Numbered from the stretch's first letter, positions 7,296 to 19,071 are shown. The stretch: DNA of 64,000 nt from Armatimonadota bacterium (GCA_017993055.1 JAGONM010000001.1:141199-205198); one strand, 5' to 3'. Program-made: numbers and translations. Notes: generated by a model not told the origin, from the letters alone.

Positions 7296-8813
7296 CTACT
7301 CAAACCCGTACTTGGGAGGAACGATCTTGATGCTTGGGTTGCCGAATAGGACAGGGAATACCCGATAGGTCCTCTGCTTCACGCGACCGTTCGCTTGGTC
7401 GCACTTGGCCTTAGCATCCTTATACGCCGTGCCGACCAGTATCCCCTTACATACCTCAGTCCAGAACACGTCATGGAAGGCTTTGCATGGCTCCAGCGCG
7501 AAGAGGAGATTGCTGAACCCGACCACGGCTCGCGCACCGTACTCCGCGAAGTGGTAGCCTATGGACCTGTTCTCAGGGATGTACACTGGGATACCGCACC
7601 GGATTCCACCATTCGCGCCGGCTGAGTAGCATGCCATCAGATAGGCGAGACGTATATGGCTGAGATCATGGCCAGCTATCATGAACCTCTGATCAGCGGT
7701 GCACTCTGTTGCGACGTAGATGCCCGAGTCCTCGTTTGGCAAGTTATCGAAGTTCAGATATGTGTAGCTCGTGCCCCCTTCAAAATCGCCGTGTCCCGCG
7801 TACATCCACACGGCACTCCATCGTCTGTATCTCCTGTCGGCCGGGCCTACCCACATGTTAAGCGTGTGGATAGTGTGACGAGGTTGCTTGTCGGTCATCA
7901 GACCAGTGCCACCGGTCTCAGGGCCACCCGGCGGCCAGTATGGCGCATAGACGCCCGCCTCTGAGCGCCAGTCTCCGACTCGGTGCAACCGCGAGGCCAC
8001 GTCCGCTCCGTAGAGCGGTGCCTCGGGAAGCGTGCTCCTACACCACACGGTAAACGAATGGACACGGTTGTGGCAGTTCAGATCCAGCGACCACCGATCC
8101 ACTCCGTTTCGATAGAGACCACTGTGATCATCCTTGATATGGAGCACGAAACGGTAGGTGCCTGCGTACTCCATCTCGGATATCGGCACACGGATGCGGA
8201 GGGCGTGCTCGAGGCCGTCGGCGGTGGCGTGCAGGCCGTCGCAGGCGTTGTGGGTGATGCATTCCTGCTCAGCGATGTTCCAGTCGTGAACCATCTCGCC
8301 TTCCGGGTCGTAGAGCCAGATGACACCTTCGCTCGCGTTCATGCCGAGCGAGTCCTTCAGCACGTACTTGCGGATGATGTAGATGTACTTGTCGTCCGAT
8401 TCGTCATTCGGCGTGCCGTTGTCGTCGTAGCCGTCGTACTCCACATCGTAGATCGGGTTGCCGCTCTCGTCCGACGCGCGCACGATCTTCAGGTACTCAC
8501 TGCGGTAGGTCTCCTCATCGCCGGCAGTGCACCCGGGTTCCGGCGGAATGCCGTTGCAGTTCAGGCAGAGGTTTTCGTCAGTCTGAGTAGCCGTCACCTC
8601 GAAGGTGTACGTCCCAGCGGGGAGATAGTTCGTGTCGTAGCTCTCCCCCGTCGGCGTCCCGTTCCAGTAGAACGTGTGGGCCTCAGAGGTTATCCCGTCG
8701 TGCTGCAGCGTGGCCGACGGGGACCACACCGCACCTCTGTTATCGTCCCCAGTGTTGTAGAGCCTGAGCGTGAGCGTGACCGGGTCGGAGAGGTCGTTGT
8801 CTTCGATCGTCAC
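7296..8813 (-). CDS. Caspase-like (CHAT-type) cysteine protease A, separated from the upstream frame by one TAG
   Basis: 505 residues from GTG at 8813. It has two Ig/FlgD-like beta domains (about 1-85 and 150-245), then a caspase/gingipain-like catalytic region with WMYAGHGD (His341), LMACYSAG (Cys395) and AEYGARAVVGF after the Cys. No signal peptide is present. The frame is continuous with 8814-9953 except for the TAG at 8814-8816, and the beta strand reads naturally across the stop (TTIPI-stop-VTIEDND). It is therefore probably the C-terminal part of one exported protein of about 885 residues, split by a nonsense codon, a sequence error or readthrough. Independent GTG initiation cannot be excluded. 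Confidence 0.7.
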   Translation of the reverse strand: MTIEDNDLSDPVTLTLRLYNTGDDNRGAVWSPSATLQHDGITSEAHTFYWNGTPTGESYDTNYLPAGTYTFEVTATQTDENLCLNCNGIPPEPGCTAGDEETYRSEYLKIVRASDESGNPIYDVEYDGYDDNGTPNDESDDKYIYIIRKYVLKDSLGMNASEGVIWLYDPEGEMVHDWNIAEQECITHNACDGLHATADGLEHALRIRVPISEMEYAGTYRFVLHIKDDHSGLYRNGVDRWSLDLNCHNRVHSFTVWCRSTLPEAPLYGADVASRLHRVGDWRSEAGVYAPYWPPGGPETGGTGLMTDKQPRHTIHTLNMWVGPADRRYRRWSAVWMYAGHGDFEGGTSYTYLNFDNLPNEDSGIYVATECTADQRFMIAGHDLSHIRLAYLMACYSAGANGGIRCGIPVYIPENRSIGYHFAEYGARAVVGFSNLLFALEPCKAFHDVFWTEVCKGILVGTAYKDAKAKCDQANGRVKQRTYRVFPVLFGNPSIKIVPPKYGFE

Positions 8814-9953
8814 CTATATAGGGATGGTCGTTTCCTCCTCGCCGGTCCAGAACACGACGCCTTCCGGGTCCGCGGATTCAACCGTCAGATTCTTCACGCC
8901 GACCTGGGCGGGCTGGATGTCCGTGACCGTCTGTTGGGAAGTGCACGGGGTCATATCGGTTGTACCCCGAAGCAGGTAGTCGCCAACCTTGTCGAGGTTG
9001 TGCTCCACGCCGTTCCCGTCCGTAACCCGCTCGATGGTCTGCCACAGCAGAAGCGGATACATATATGAGGTTATTCCGTTTTCGTCGGGCAGATTGGTGG
9101 TGCATCTCTCTCCGAGCGCGATCACGTCATCGTCGGTCCAGGGGTCGTTTGCGGTGTGACGGGTCTCCAGACCAGGCATACCATGCGCCACGCACCGGGT
9201 TGTGACCTGGTACTTCACAGCGGTGGTCCCGCCGACCGGGCCGGTGAGATCGAGGAAGGATGCATCGTAGAACGGCTCCGCGACCTCGATGTCCATCGTC
9301 TGCGCGTCGTCCCCGCATCCGGCGCGTACTGTCTTCGTGCCTGGAGTAGTCCAGTAGGTCTGGAAGAACGCACCCGTGCCTGTCTCAGGCACGCCGCCTC
9401 CCGACCAGGATATCAGATGCTCGTAGCCAACGGGGTTGGTGACGGCGGTGAGCCCTACCGTGCCTTCCGGGCAGGGACATACCGGCGCGTTCGGAAGGCC
9501 GATCCACGGAGCGTTCTGCACGACGATCGAGTCAACCTCGACGCCGGTGATCGTGATGGTCTGGGTGGCGAGATCGTCGTTCTCCTGGTTCGTACAATGC
9601 ACCTGATCGTCCGCCTTGAAGACGAAGTCCTTCGGTCCGGTCCAGTCGCACGTGATCGTGCACTCGCCCATGTAGATCGTGTCGTTCACCTTCGTCGGCA
9701 GGGGGCACTCCTCCGGCCAGACCGGGAACGTCAGGTCGTCCCAGCAGCAGTCCGAGTCGTGTTCGTCGCAGTCGCTGGCGATGTAGGTGAACTTGACCGC
9801 GCATCCGCGGAACACGACATTCGAACTCGAACCGGGGCCGATGCCCTCGGAGGTAACCGTAAGGCTGACGACTCCCGCCTGAGCCGATATGCAAACCGCA
9901 AGTAGGAGGCCTATCAGCGCGACGTTCAGGATACTGCTTCGCAGCCGCCTCAC
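8814..9953 (-). CDS. Exported Ig-like domain protein; probable N-terminal part of protease A
   Basis: 379 residues with a clear signal peptide (MRRLRSSILN, hydrophobic core, AQAG). Several Ig/PKD-like beta domains follow, with many Cys (for example CDEHDSDCCWDD, CPCPEG) consistent with disulfides outside the cytoplasm. It ends in a TAG directly followed, in the same frame, by the protease sequence of 7296-8813. The ATG overlaps the end of the upstream glycosidase gene (9950) by 4 nt, so it is translationally coupled. No catalytic motif is seen in this part. It most likely supplies export and binding modules to the protease. Confidence 0.7.
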   Translation of the reverse strand: MRRLRSSILNVALIGLLLAVCISAQAGVVSLTVTSEGIGPGSSSNVVFRGCAVKFTYIASDCDEHDSDCCWDDLTFPVWPEECPLPTKVNDTIYMGECTITCDWTGPKDFVFKADDQVHCTNQENDDLATQTITITGVEVDSIVVQNAPWIGLPNAPVCPCPEGTVGLTAVTNPVGYEHLISWSGGGVPETGTGAFFQTYWTTPGTKTVRAGCGDDAQTMDIEVAEPFYDASFLDLTGPVGGTTAVKYQVTTRCVAHGMPGLETRHTANDPWTDDDVIALGERCTTNLPDENGITSYMYPLLLWQTIERVTDGNGVEHNLDKVGDYLLRGTTDMTPCTSQQTVTDIQPAQVGVKNLTVESADPEGVVFWTGEEETTIPI

Positions 9954-11092
9954 CGGACTCCTCCTTCCTCCAGCCAGGCCATCGGCGCGGTGGGAGTCCG
10001 CTCGGTGAAGACCGATGCTTTCAGGTCGGAGAGCTTGCTTACCTCCGCCTTCGGGGAGTTCGGGCCGAGGTAGTGGTAGCTGTAGAGCACGACCCCGGGC
10101 GCACCGGCGGCCTTAGCGTCGGTGATATGCTTCGCCGCAAGCGCTCCCGGTATCCTCCACGCGCCGACTCCGATGTAGACGTGTCGGTCGTGCGACGCGG
10201 CAAGCGACTTGGCGGATTCGACGCCCATTGAGTCGCCGGTGAGGTAGACCATCGGTACGACGAAATCAACCAGGCCGTCCCTCGTCCATGCGTCCCATTC
10301 CTGGAGGAACTGCATGGCGGCGAGCCTCGGATCGGAACACATGACGGAGGCGGAGAGCTTCACCGAGGTCTTCGATTCCGACAGGACCTTCCTGATCCCG
10401 GCGACGAGGGAGTTGACCTGCTCCGTCCGCCACTTGCGCCAGTCGGGATCGTTCGGGTTGGGAGTCCCGCTCTTGCCGGTCTCGGCGTTGAACCGGGCGA
10501 CGCTCTGCGCGTTGTAGCCGGCTCCGACGCTCGGATACCGGATGTTGTCGAGGTGGACGCCGTCTACGGCGTAGTTGGAAACGACCTCGCAGACCACCGA
10601 GAGGACGTGCTCCTGCACGGCGGGTAGTCCCGGGTCGAGGTAGATCTTTCCGTGGTCGAGCGCTGTCTTGCCCGCCGAGTCGCTCATCAGCCATTCCGGG
10701 CGCGTCAGGTGGACGGAATCGGTGGCGGGAACGTACCACTTGGAGTCGAGGGCGACTTCGTAGACGGAGAGCCAGGCGTGGACTTCGATGCCCTGCGAGT
10801 GGGCCTGGGTGATGATATCGGCGAGGGGGTCGTAGTCCGCCGCGATGTCGGCGGCTCTTGGAACTATCGCGGACTTGTAGTAGGCATCTCCGCGCTTGCG
10901 GACCTGCACGATCAGCGCATTGACATTCGCGGCTGTCGCGGCGGTCACCATCTGCGTGACTTCCGCGCGGCTCTTGAAGCCGGGATGGAACGCGTCCACG
11001 TACAGCCCGCGGAACTCGTCGGCTCGCAAGATGTGCGCGCCGATTAGAAGAAGCACGGCCGCCGCGAGCCACATGCGATACTGCAACCTCAT
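9950..11092 (-). CDS. GHL10/DUF187-type exported glycosyl-hydrolase-like protein
   Basis: 380 residues with a signal peptide (hydrophobic about 8-22, then LRADEFRGLYVDAFHPGF). It has the TIM-barrel signatures of the YngK/GHL10 family: an RGLYVDAF-like strand 1, VNALIVQVRKRGDAYY, EVHAWLSVYEV and DGVHLDNIRYPS with the conserved acidic residues. Members are putative envelope glycosidases of unproven substrate. It is the first gene of the exported-protein operon, about 140 nt after the predicted start at the 11239-11268 promoter, with GAAGG before the ATG. It overlaps the next gene by 4 nt. Confidence 0.85.
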   Translation of the reverse strand: MRLQYRMWLAAAVLLLIGAHILRADEFRGLYVDAFHPGFKSRAEVTQMVTAATAANVNALIVQVRKRGDAYYKSAIVPRAADIAADYDPLADIITQAHSQGIEVHAWLSVYEVALDSKWYVPATDSVHLTRPEWLMSDSAGKTALDHGKIYLDPGLPAVQEHVLSVVCEVVSNYAVDGVHLDNIRYPSVGAGYNAQSVARFNAETGKSGTPNPNDPDWRKWRTEQVNSLVAGIRKVLSESKTSVKLSASVMCSDPRLAAMQFLQEWDAWTRDGLVDFVVPMVYLTGDSMGVESAKSLAASHDRHVYIGVGAWRIPGALAAKHITDAKAAGAPGVVLYSYHYLGPNSPKAEVSKLSDLKASVFTERTPTAPMAWLEEGGVR

Positions 11093-11238
11093 ACTGTGTA
11101 CCTTCGTGTTCCGGCAACCTTCGAGTGCGAGCGATACTTCACTTTCAGGTACTACAGAGGATGAGGAGGTACTGCGCGGTTTACAGGTCCATCGGAGATG
11201 AAGTGCGGAGATCGCACTGCGATTGCCTGTTCGCCCGT

Positions 11239-11268
11239 ACTATATCATGGTTCTACCCCCCCCGTCAA
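11239..11268 (-). promoter_or_regulatory. Predicted promoter of the exported-protein operon
   Basis: TTGACG (11263-11268) and TATAGT (11239-11244) on the minus strand, 18 bp apart. It sits between comF, which points the same way, and the glycosidase gene, leaving a leader of about 140 nt without a recognisable riboswitch. Confidence 0.5.
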
Positions 11269-11322
11269 TGTTCTAAACGTGAATTGTTCTGGTCGTTTCG
11301 GTGAAGATACGGACCGGGAGTG

Positions 11323-12045
11323 TCAGCCCCCGTAGGCGAGGCAGAGGGCATAGATGCGTTCGACACCGGCGCGGCGGAGGGCGATGCTCGCCTCGTGAAT
11401 CGTGCTGCCCGTCGTGGAGACGTCGTCCACGAGCAGGACGGTCTTGCCGCAGATCGCGGCGGGGTTGACGACGCGAAACGCCTTTACGAGGTTCGTACGC
11501 CGCTCCTCGCGGGAGCACAGCACCTGCGGCTTGGTATGACGCGATCGGATGAGGAGATCGGCCACCAGCGGGATATCGGTCCGCTCCGAGAGATGCCTGG
11601 CGAGTAGTTCGCTCTGGTTGTAGCCCCTCAGCCGCTGCCGGATCGGGTGGATCGGGACCGGGATGATGCACTCGGCCTTCAGCCATGGAACGCCATCGTG
11701 CCCGTCGAGATAGCGGTGCATCATCTCGCCGAGCGGGCGCGCGAGCATCCGCCTGCCGTTGTACTTGAACTCGTGGATCGCCTCGCGGAGAGGGGCGTCG
11801 TACTCCGCCGCGCCGCGCGCCTTCGTGAAAGAGCGCACCCTGCCCTCGCAGTTGGTGCAGCCGGAGATGTGCAGGGTGTGACCGCATCGGGCGCACGTCG
11901 GCTCCGCGACCGGCTCGATCCTGCCGATGCACGACTCGCAAAGATGCTCCTCGCCGAAAGTATCGCACGCGAGGCACTTCGGCGGGTATACGAGATCGAG
12001 CAGGCCGTTCAGCAGTTCTATCGCGGGGTTGGCCATCAGGGTCAC
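11323..12045 (-). CDS. comF: ComF family phosphoribosyltransferase-like protein
   Basis: 240 residues with an N-terminal zinc-ribbon (LVYPPKCLACD, CESC, CARCGHTLHISGC) and a C-terminal PRTase fold whose PRPP loop is VLLVDDVSTTGST. ComFC-type proteins are linked to natural transformation and ssDNA handling; the pilus operon elsewhere in the window fits that role but does not prove competence. The start is taken as GTG at 12045, with GGAG just upstream; an ATG three codons in is possible. It is the only gene between repeat copy 2 and the promoter at 11239-11268. Confidence 0.9.
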   Translation of the reverse strand: MTLMANPAIELLNGLLDLVYPPKCLACDTFGEEHLCESCIGRIEPVAEPTCARCGHTLHISGCTNCEGRVRSFTKARGAAEYDAPLREAIHEFKYNGRRMLARPLGEMMHRYLDGHDGVPWLKAECIIPVPIHPIRQRLRGYNQSELLARHLSERTDIPLVADLLIRSRHTKPQVLCSREERRTNLVKAFRVVNPAAICGKTVLLVDDVSTTGSTIHEASIALRRAGVERIYALCLAYGG

Positions 12046-12074
12046 CAGTCTCCTGCATCCACATGCCGTCCAGC

Positions 12075-12183
12075 CCTGAGTGCGTCCTCTGGGACGTGTA
12101 TCGAAGGACGGTCAGGTCCTGCAAAACGTTGTACAGCCAGGTCGTCCTTCGATACGTCCTGCCGTTCATCAGGACTACTCAGG
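12075..12183. repeat. Dispersed intergenic palindromic repeat, copy 2
   Basis: 109 bp from CCTGAGT to ACTCAGG with inner arms TATCGAAGGACG and CGTCCTTCGATA. It lies between comF and the PfkB gene. See copies 1024-1117 and 59770-59870. Confidence 0.8.
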
Positions 12184-12205
12184 ACTGACGGTTCCAATCG
12201 CCTCT

Positions 12206-13126
12206 TTACAGTCCTTCGAAGCGGCAGATGTTCCGGAACTCGTCGTACCGGCAGGCGATGTCATCGCGGGTGAGTTTCGACATCCGACCGAGGCTGAAAT
12301 CCTCGACATTGTATGACGCGACCGTGCTGCCGCAGACTATCGCCTTGCGCAGATTGGCCTCGCTCGCGTCGTCCGTCGAGGCGACGTAGCCCATGAACCC
12401 GCCCGCGAACGAGTCGCCGGCGCCGGTCGGGTCAACCACCTCGTCAAGCGGGTACGAGGGGGCCGAGAAGAAGGCTTCCTCCGTGAAGAGCAGCGCCCCG
12501 TGCTCGCCCTTCTTGATGACGACGCACCGGGGGCCGATCTCGCGAATCTGCCTGGCGGCCTTGATGACGCTCGACGTGCCGCAGAGCTGGCGGGCCTCGG
12601 CGTCGTTCATGAACGCGATGTCCACGCGCTCCAGCACCTTCAGCAGATCGGGCTTCTTCGTCTCGATCCAGAAGTTCATGGTGTCGCAGACGGCGAGCTT
12701 CGGGGCCTTTACCTGGTCGAGCACCTGGAGCTGAAGCGTGGGATCAATATTCGCGAGGAAGACGTACTTCGCATCACGGTAGCCGTCCGGCAGACGCGGG
12801 CTGAACTCCGCGAAGACGTTGAGCTGGGTGTCGGTCGTGTGCGCCTGGTTGAGGTCGTACTCGTAGTAGCCGGACCAGCGGAAGGTCTTGCCGGGGACCC
12901 GCTGAAGGCCCTCGCAGTCAATGCCGCGCCGCTCCAGGAAGGCGACGTGCTCCTCGGGGAAGTCCTCGCCCACGACGCCGACGAGCTTGACGGTGGTGAA
13001 GAAACTCGCGGCGACCGATGAGTATACGGCCGCGCCGCCGAGGGCCTCTTTCACCTCGCCGAGCGGGGTCTTGACGTTGTCGAAGGCGACGCTTCCGACG
13101 ATGAGCAGGGGTTCGCTGGTTGTCAT
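12206..13126 (-). CDS. PfkB family carbohydrate/nucleoside kinase
   Basis: 306 residues of the ribokinase fold. Signature 1 region: LGGAAVYSSVAASFF. Signature 2: DPTGAGDSFAGGF, with the catalytic Asp and anion-hole glycines. The substrate cannot be told from sequence; ribokinase-, fructokinase- and adenosine-kinase-like enzymes share this pattern. It lies about 40 nt downstream of the WecG/TagA-type gene on the same strand and just upstream of the palindromic repeat. With ahcY two genes upstream, an adenosine-kinase-like role in salvaging the adenosine released by AhcY is possible, but this is inference. Confidence 0.85.
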   Translation of the reverse strand: MTTSEPLLIVGSVAFDNVKTPLGEVKEALGGAAVYSSVAASFFTTVKLVGVVGEDFPEEHVAFLERRGIDCEGLQRVPGKTFRWSGYYEYDLNQAHTTDTQLNVFAEFSPRLPDGYRDAKYVFLANIDPTLQLQVLDQVKAPKLAVCDTMNFWIETKKPDLLKVLERVDIAFMNDAEARQLCGTSSVIKAARQIREIGPRCVVIKKGEHGALLFTEEAFFSAPSYPLDEVVDPTGAGDSFAGGFMGYVASTDDASEANLRKAIVCGSTVASYNVEDFSLGRMSKLTRDDIACRYDEFRNICRFEGL

Positions 13127-13165
13127 TGCTTCTCTCCGGGATGGGACATATGAGACGAATGGGAC

Positions 13166-16238
<3,073 letters not shown>

Positions 16239-16280
16239 GTCTTGCTCCGATCTCTATCTCGCCGAGGGGCCGCCGCCGGC

Positions 16281-17384
16281 CTACCCGTCGAAGAACGAGC
16301 GCACGGAGGCCGCGACGTGCGCGTGCTGTTCCGGAGTCAACTCCGGGAACACAGGAAGCGATAGCACCTCCCGGCATGCTCGCTCCGCCTCCGGGAAGTC
16401 GCCCTCCGCGTGGCACATATGGTTGTACGCTTCCTCGAGGTGAAGCGGCCCGGGATAGTACACCCCAGTATCTATATCGCGCGTTTTGAGGAACTTCCTT
16501 AGCTCTTCGCGGCGCGTCGCGCGCACGGTATACTGATGGTACGCATGTTTGAGGCCGGGCAGTTCGGCCGGAAGTTCGATCTCGAGCCCGTCGAGCAGAC
16601 GGTTGTAAGAGTGAGCGTTCCTTCGACGAGCCTCCGTCCACTCCGGCAGGTGCGACAACTTGACGCGCAGGACCGCCGCCTGAAGCTCGTCGAGCCGGCT
16701 GCAGTAGCCTACATACTTGTACGAGTACGTGCCCGCGCTGCCGTGAAACCTGAGATGCCTCGCCTTGTCCGCCAGTTCGGCATCGTTCGTGACGATCATA
16801 CCGCCGTCCCCTGCCCCGCCGAGGTTCTTCGTGGGAAAGAAGCTGAGCGACATGGCGTCGGGATACTCGCCGATTCCCCGCCCCCGGTACTCGCATCCGA
16901 TCGCCTGCGCGCCGTCCCAGACGATCTTGAGGCCGTGCGCCTTCGCCAGGTCCGACAGCCGAGTGATGTCCGCGGGCTGGCCGTACAGATGCACGGGGAG
17001 GATCGCACGCGTCTTCGGCGTGATCCTGCGCTCGACCTCGGCGGGATCGAGATTGAACGTCCGAGGTTCGACGTCCGCGAAGACCGGCGTCGCGCCCAGG
17101 AGAGCGATCGCCTCGACCGTCGCCACGAAGGTGAACGGCGTCGTGATGACCTCGTCGCCCTCGCCGATTCCCACCGCCGCGAGCGAGAGTATGAGGGCAT
17201 CCGTGCCGGATGCGACCCCGATGCCGTGCTCCGCGCCGCAGAGATGCGCGATCTCCTGCTCGAGCGCCTTGACGTTGTCGCCAAGTATGAACCGCCCGCT
17301 GCGAATCACCTCGAGCGCGGCGGCGTCTATATCGTTTCCGATCAACCGGTACTGGGCCTGAAGATCGGCCATCGGCACTTTCAC
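16281..17384 (-). CDS. DegT/DnrJ/EryC1/StrS family PLP sugar aminotransferase
   Basis: 367 residues. It aminates a 3- or 4-keto nucleotide sugar. Motifs: GSGTDAL-like loop (VASGTDALILSL), PVHLYGQPADI, WDGAQAIGCEY with the PLP-contacting Asp, and the Schiff-base Lys in SFFPTKNLGGAGDGG. GTG at 17384 is chosen because GAGGAG lies 6-8 nt upstream and the protein then begins KVPMADLQAQY, the normal N-terminus. A longer open frame to 17636 only overlaps galU. The 20-nt gap to galU suggests an operon. Confidence 0.92.
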   Translation of the reverse strand: MKVPMADLQAQYRLIGNDIDAAALEVIRSGRFILGDNVKALEQEIAHLCGAEHGIGVASGTDALILSLAAVGIGEGDEVITTPFTFVATVEAIALLGATPVFADVEPRTFNLDPAEVERRITPKTRAILPVHLYGQPADITRLSDLAKAHGLKIVWDGAQAIGCEYRGRGIGEYPDAMSLSFFPTKNLGGAGDGGMIVTNDAELADKARHLRFHGSAGTYSYKYVGYCSRLDELQAAVLRVKLSHLPEWTEARRRNAHSYNRLLDGLEIELPAELPGLKHAYHQYTVRATRREELRKFLKTRDIDTGVYYPGPLHLEEAYNHMCHAEGDFPEAERACREVLSLPVFPELTPEQHAHVAASVRSFFDG

Positions 17385-17404
17385 GTATGACTCCTCATGC
17401 TTCG

Positions 17405-18238
17405 TCAGCGGGTCTTGCCCTCGACCATCGCGCGCATTATCGGGGCGATCTTCGGATCGAGCATGCACATGGCGGTGAACGCCTGGCAGTACGTCGCGAT
17501 GCTTCCGATATCGTACCGGTGCTCGCCTTCGTCGAGGACGACGCACCATATCCGATTGTCGTTTCTCAGGCTCAGCTTGATGGAATCGGTTATCTGAAGC
17601 TCGCCGCCGAAGCCCGGGGGCGTTCGGCGGATCCAATCGAATATCTCCGGCCGGAAGACATACCGCCCTGCGATGGCGCAGTTGCTCGGAGCGTCCTCCG
17701 GTTTCGGCTTCTCGACGAGATCGCGTATCTCGAATGCTCCCTCGGCCTTGCCGACGGGAGCGACCATGCCGTACTTGTGCGCGTCCTCGATCGGCACGCG
17801 CTCGACGATGATAGCCGCGTATGCGGGGTTCGCCTCGTAGGCGGCGATGAGCCGCCGGGTCGGGTGTTCCCCGCCGTCCTCGTGCGTGATCACCGAGTCG
17901 CCGAGCGCGACGAGAAAGTCCTCGCAGTCAACCGCCTCCTCGGCGCGCAGGATCGCATCCGCGAGACCCTTCTGCGTCTCCTGGAAGACGTAGCTGATGC
18001 AGACCTCACCCCCGCACGCCGCGTGGCCGAAGTACTCCTGAATCCCCGCCTTGTGCGGCGAGACCACGAATATAATATCCTCAATGCCGATGGCATGCAA
18101 CTCCTCGACGATGAACTGCGCGGCGGGCTTCGGGCCGAGCGGGAGCAGCTCCTTCGGAGCGATGTTCGTCAGCGGTCTCAGCCGGGTGCCGTAACCGGCG
18201 GCGGGAATGACTGCCTTGCGGATTCTGTTCTTGCTCAA
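17405..18238 (-). CDS. galU: UTP-glucose-1-phosphate uridylyltransferase
   Basis: Makes UDP-glucose for polysaccharide synthesis. About 277 residues starting at TTG (18236-18238), chosen because GGGAGGT lies 8 nt upstream and the product then begins SKNRIRKAVIPAAGYGTRL, as GalU proteins do. Other signatures: PKELLPLG, the ALGDSVI metal-binding strand, VEKPKPEDAPS and GRYVF. It is the first gene of the polysaccharide/ahcY operon, downstream of the tRNA cluster. Confidence 0.92.
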   Translation of the reverse strand: MSKNRIRKAVIPAAGYGTRLRPLTNIAPKELLPLGPKPAAQFIVEELHAIGIEDIIFVVSPHKAGIQEYFGHAACGGEVCISYVFQETQKGLADAILRAEEAVDCEDFLVALGDSVITHEDGGEHPTRRLIAAYEANPAYAAIIVERVPIEDAHKYGMVAPVGKAEGAFEIRDLVEKPKPEDAPSNCAIAGRYVFRPEIFDWIRRTPPGFGGELQITDSIKLSLRNDNRIWCVVLDEGEHRYDIGSIATYCQAFTAMCMLDPKIAPIMRAMVEGKTR

Positions 18239-18397
18239 GCGTATGTACCTCCCGTAGGTTCGCCGTGGAAGCCGGTGCGGATCGAGTGGAAGCATGAGTA
18301 CAGGCAGGGGACAGGCGAGGTGTCCGTGCGTCCGCGCGGGGGCGGCCTATGCGTGTTGCCGGCGATCAGTGCAAAAATCATGGGGTACGCAAAAAAC

Positions 18398-18473
18398 TGG
18401 AGCCGACGGTCAGATTCGAACTGACGACCTGCGCATTACGAATGCGCTGCTCTGCCAGCTGAGCTACGTCGGC
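18398..18473 (-). tRNA. tRNA-Thr (CGU)
   Basis: 76 nt including an encoded CCA. The acceptor stem GCCGACG/CGTCGGC and cloverleaf are complete, and the anticodon loop TTCGTAA gives CGU, which reads ACG. Confidence 0.95.
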
Positions 18474-18532
18474 TCGCGTTCACCGGGCCTCGGCGCGTGC
18501 CGAAACGCCCGCAGGGTTCTTCTATTATGGCA

Positions 18533-18608
18533 TGGTGCCGGGACCCAGAGTCGAACTGGGGACACGTGGATTTTCAGTCCACTGCTCTACCAACTGAGCT
18601 ATCCCGGC
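18533..18608 (-). tRNA. tRNA-Phe (GAA)
   Basis: 76 nt with encoded CCA. The acceptor stem GCCGGGA/TCCCGGC is complete and the anticodon loop CTGAAAA gives GAA. Confidence 0.95.
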
Positions 18609-18701
18609 CCGTTGCGAGTACAAGGAACTGAAGCGCAGAGAACCAAGACCGGAACGCGCCGCCTCTGGATTCCGCGCTCCGGGTCTTTGGCGCTTGAGAA
18701 C

Positions 18702-18779
18702 TGGCGGGGATGACGGGACTCGAACCCGCGGCCTCCTGCGTGACAGGCAGGCGCTCTAAACCAGCTGAGCTACACCCCC
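18702..18779 (-). tRNA. tRNA-Asp (GUC)
   Basis: 78 nt with encoded CCA. The acceptor stem GGGGGTG/CATCCCC has one G-U pair; the anticodon loop CTGTCAC gives GUC. Confidence 0.95.
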
Positions 18780-18786
18780 GCGTTGG

Positions 18787-18863
18787 GAGTACAGAGTGAC
18801 GAAGTGCGAAGTACCGACACGCGGAACCGGTCTGTGCGCTCAGTACTTCCCCGCTCTGTACTC
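18787..18863. repeat. Long imperfect hairpin in the tRNA-Val/tRNA-Asp spacer
   Basis: Outer arms GAGTACAGAG (18787-18796) and CTCTGTACTC (18854-18863); inner arms GAAGTAC (18808-18814) and GTACTTC (18843-18849). The Asp-Phe spacer (about 18632-18697) holds a weaker inverted repeat. They could guide tRNA precursor processing or be decayed intergenic repeats. Confidence 0.6.
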
Positions 18864-18866
18864 GGA

Positions 18867-18942
18867 TGGTGGGCGAAGAGGGACTTGAACCCCCGACATC
18901 TTCCTTGTAAGGGAAGCGCTCTCCCAGCTGAGCTATTCGCCC
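18867..18942 (-). tRNA. tRNA-Val (UAC)
   Basis: 76 nt with encoded CCA. The acceptor stem GGGCGAA/TTCGCCC and anticodon loop CTTACAA give UAC. It is the first tRNA of the four, 35 nt after a perfect promoter. Confidence 0.95.
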
Positions 18943-18976
18943 GCTTTTCGCGCCACCAGGACCGGACACAGGCGAA

Positions 18977-19005
18977 AGTATATCAGATGCCCGGCCGAGT
19001 GTCAA
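18977..19005 (-). promoter_or_regulatory. Promoter of the tRNA operon
   Basis: TTGACA (19000-19005) and TATACT (18977-18982), 17 bp apart, on the minus strand directly upstream of tRNA-Val. This is a near-consensus promoter, as expected for stable RNA. Confidence 0.85.
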
Positions 19006-19007
19006 TC

Positions 19008-19031
19008 AAAAAAACAGGTGTCTCCACCTGT
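19008..19031 (-). terminator. Rho-independent terminator
   Basis: ACAGGTG-GAGA-CACCTGT followed by seven T on the minus strand. It ends whatever comes from the 19072-19100 promoter and from the ASCH gene, just before the tRNA promoter. Confidence 0.85.
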
Positions 19032-19065
19032 CGTCAGTCGCGCTCTCTATCAGCGATTGTCGGAC
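19008..19065 (-). ncRNA. Candidate small RNA of about 58 nt
   Basis: A perfect promoter (19072-19100) is followed after roughly 58 nt by a perfect intrinsic terminator (19008-19031) with no reading frame between. The transcript would be a short structured RNA ending in the terminator hairpin. It matches no RNA family I can name. The alternative is a second tRNA promoter followed by an attenuator. Confidence 0.4.
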
Positions 19066-19071
19066 GCGCCA

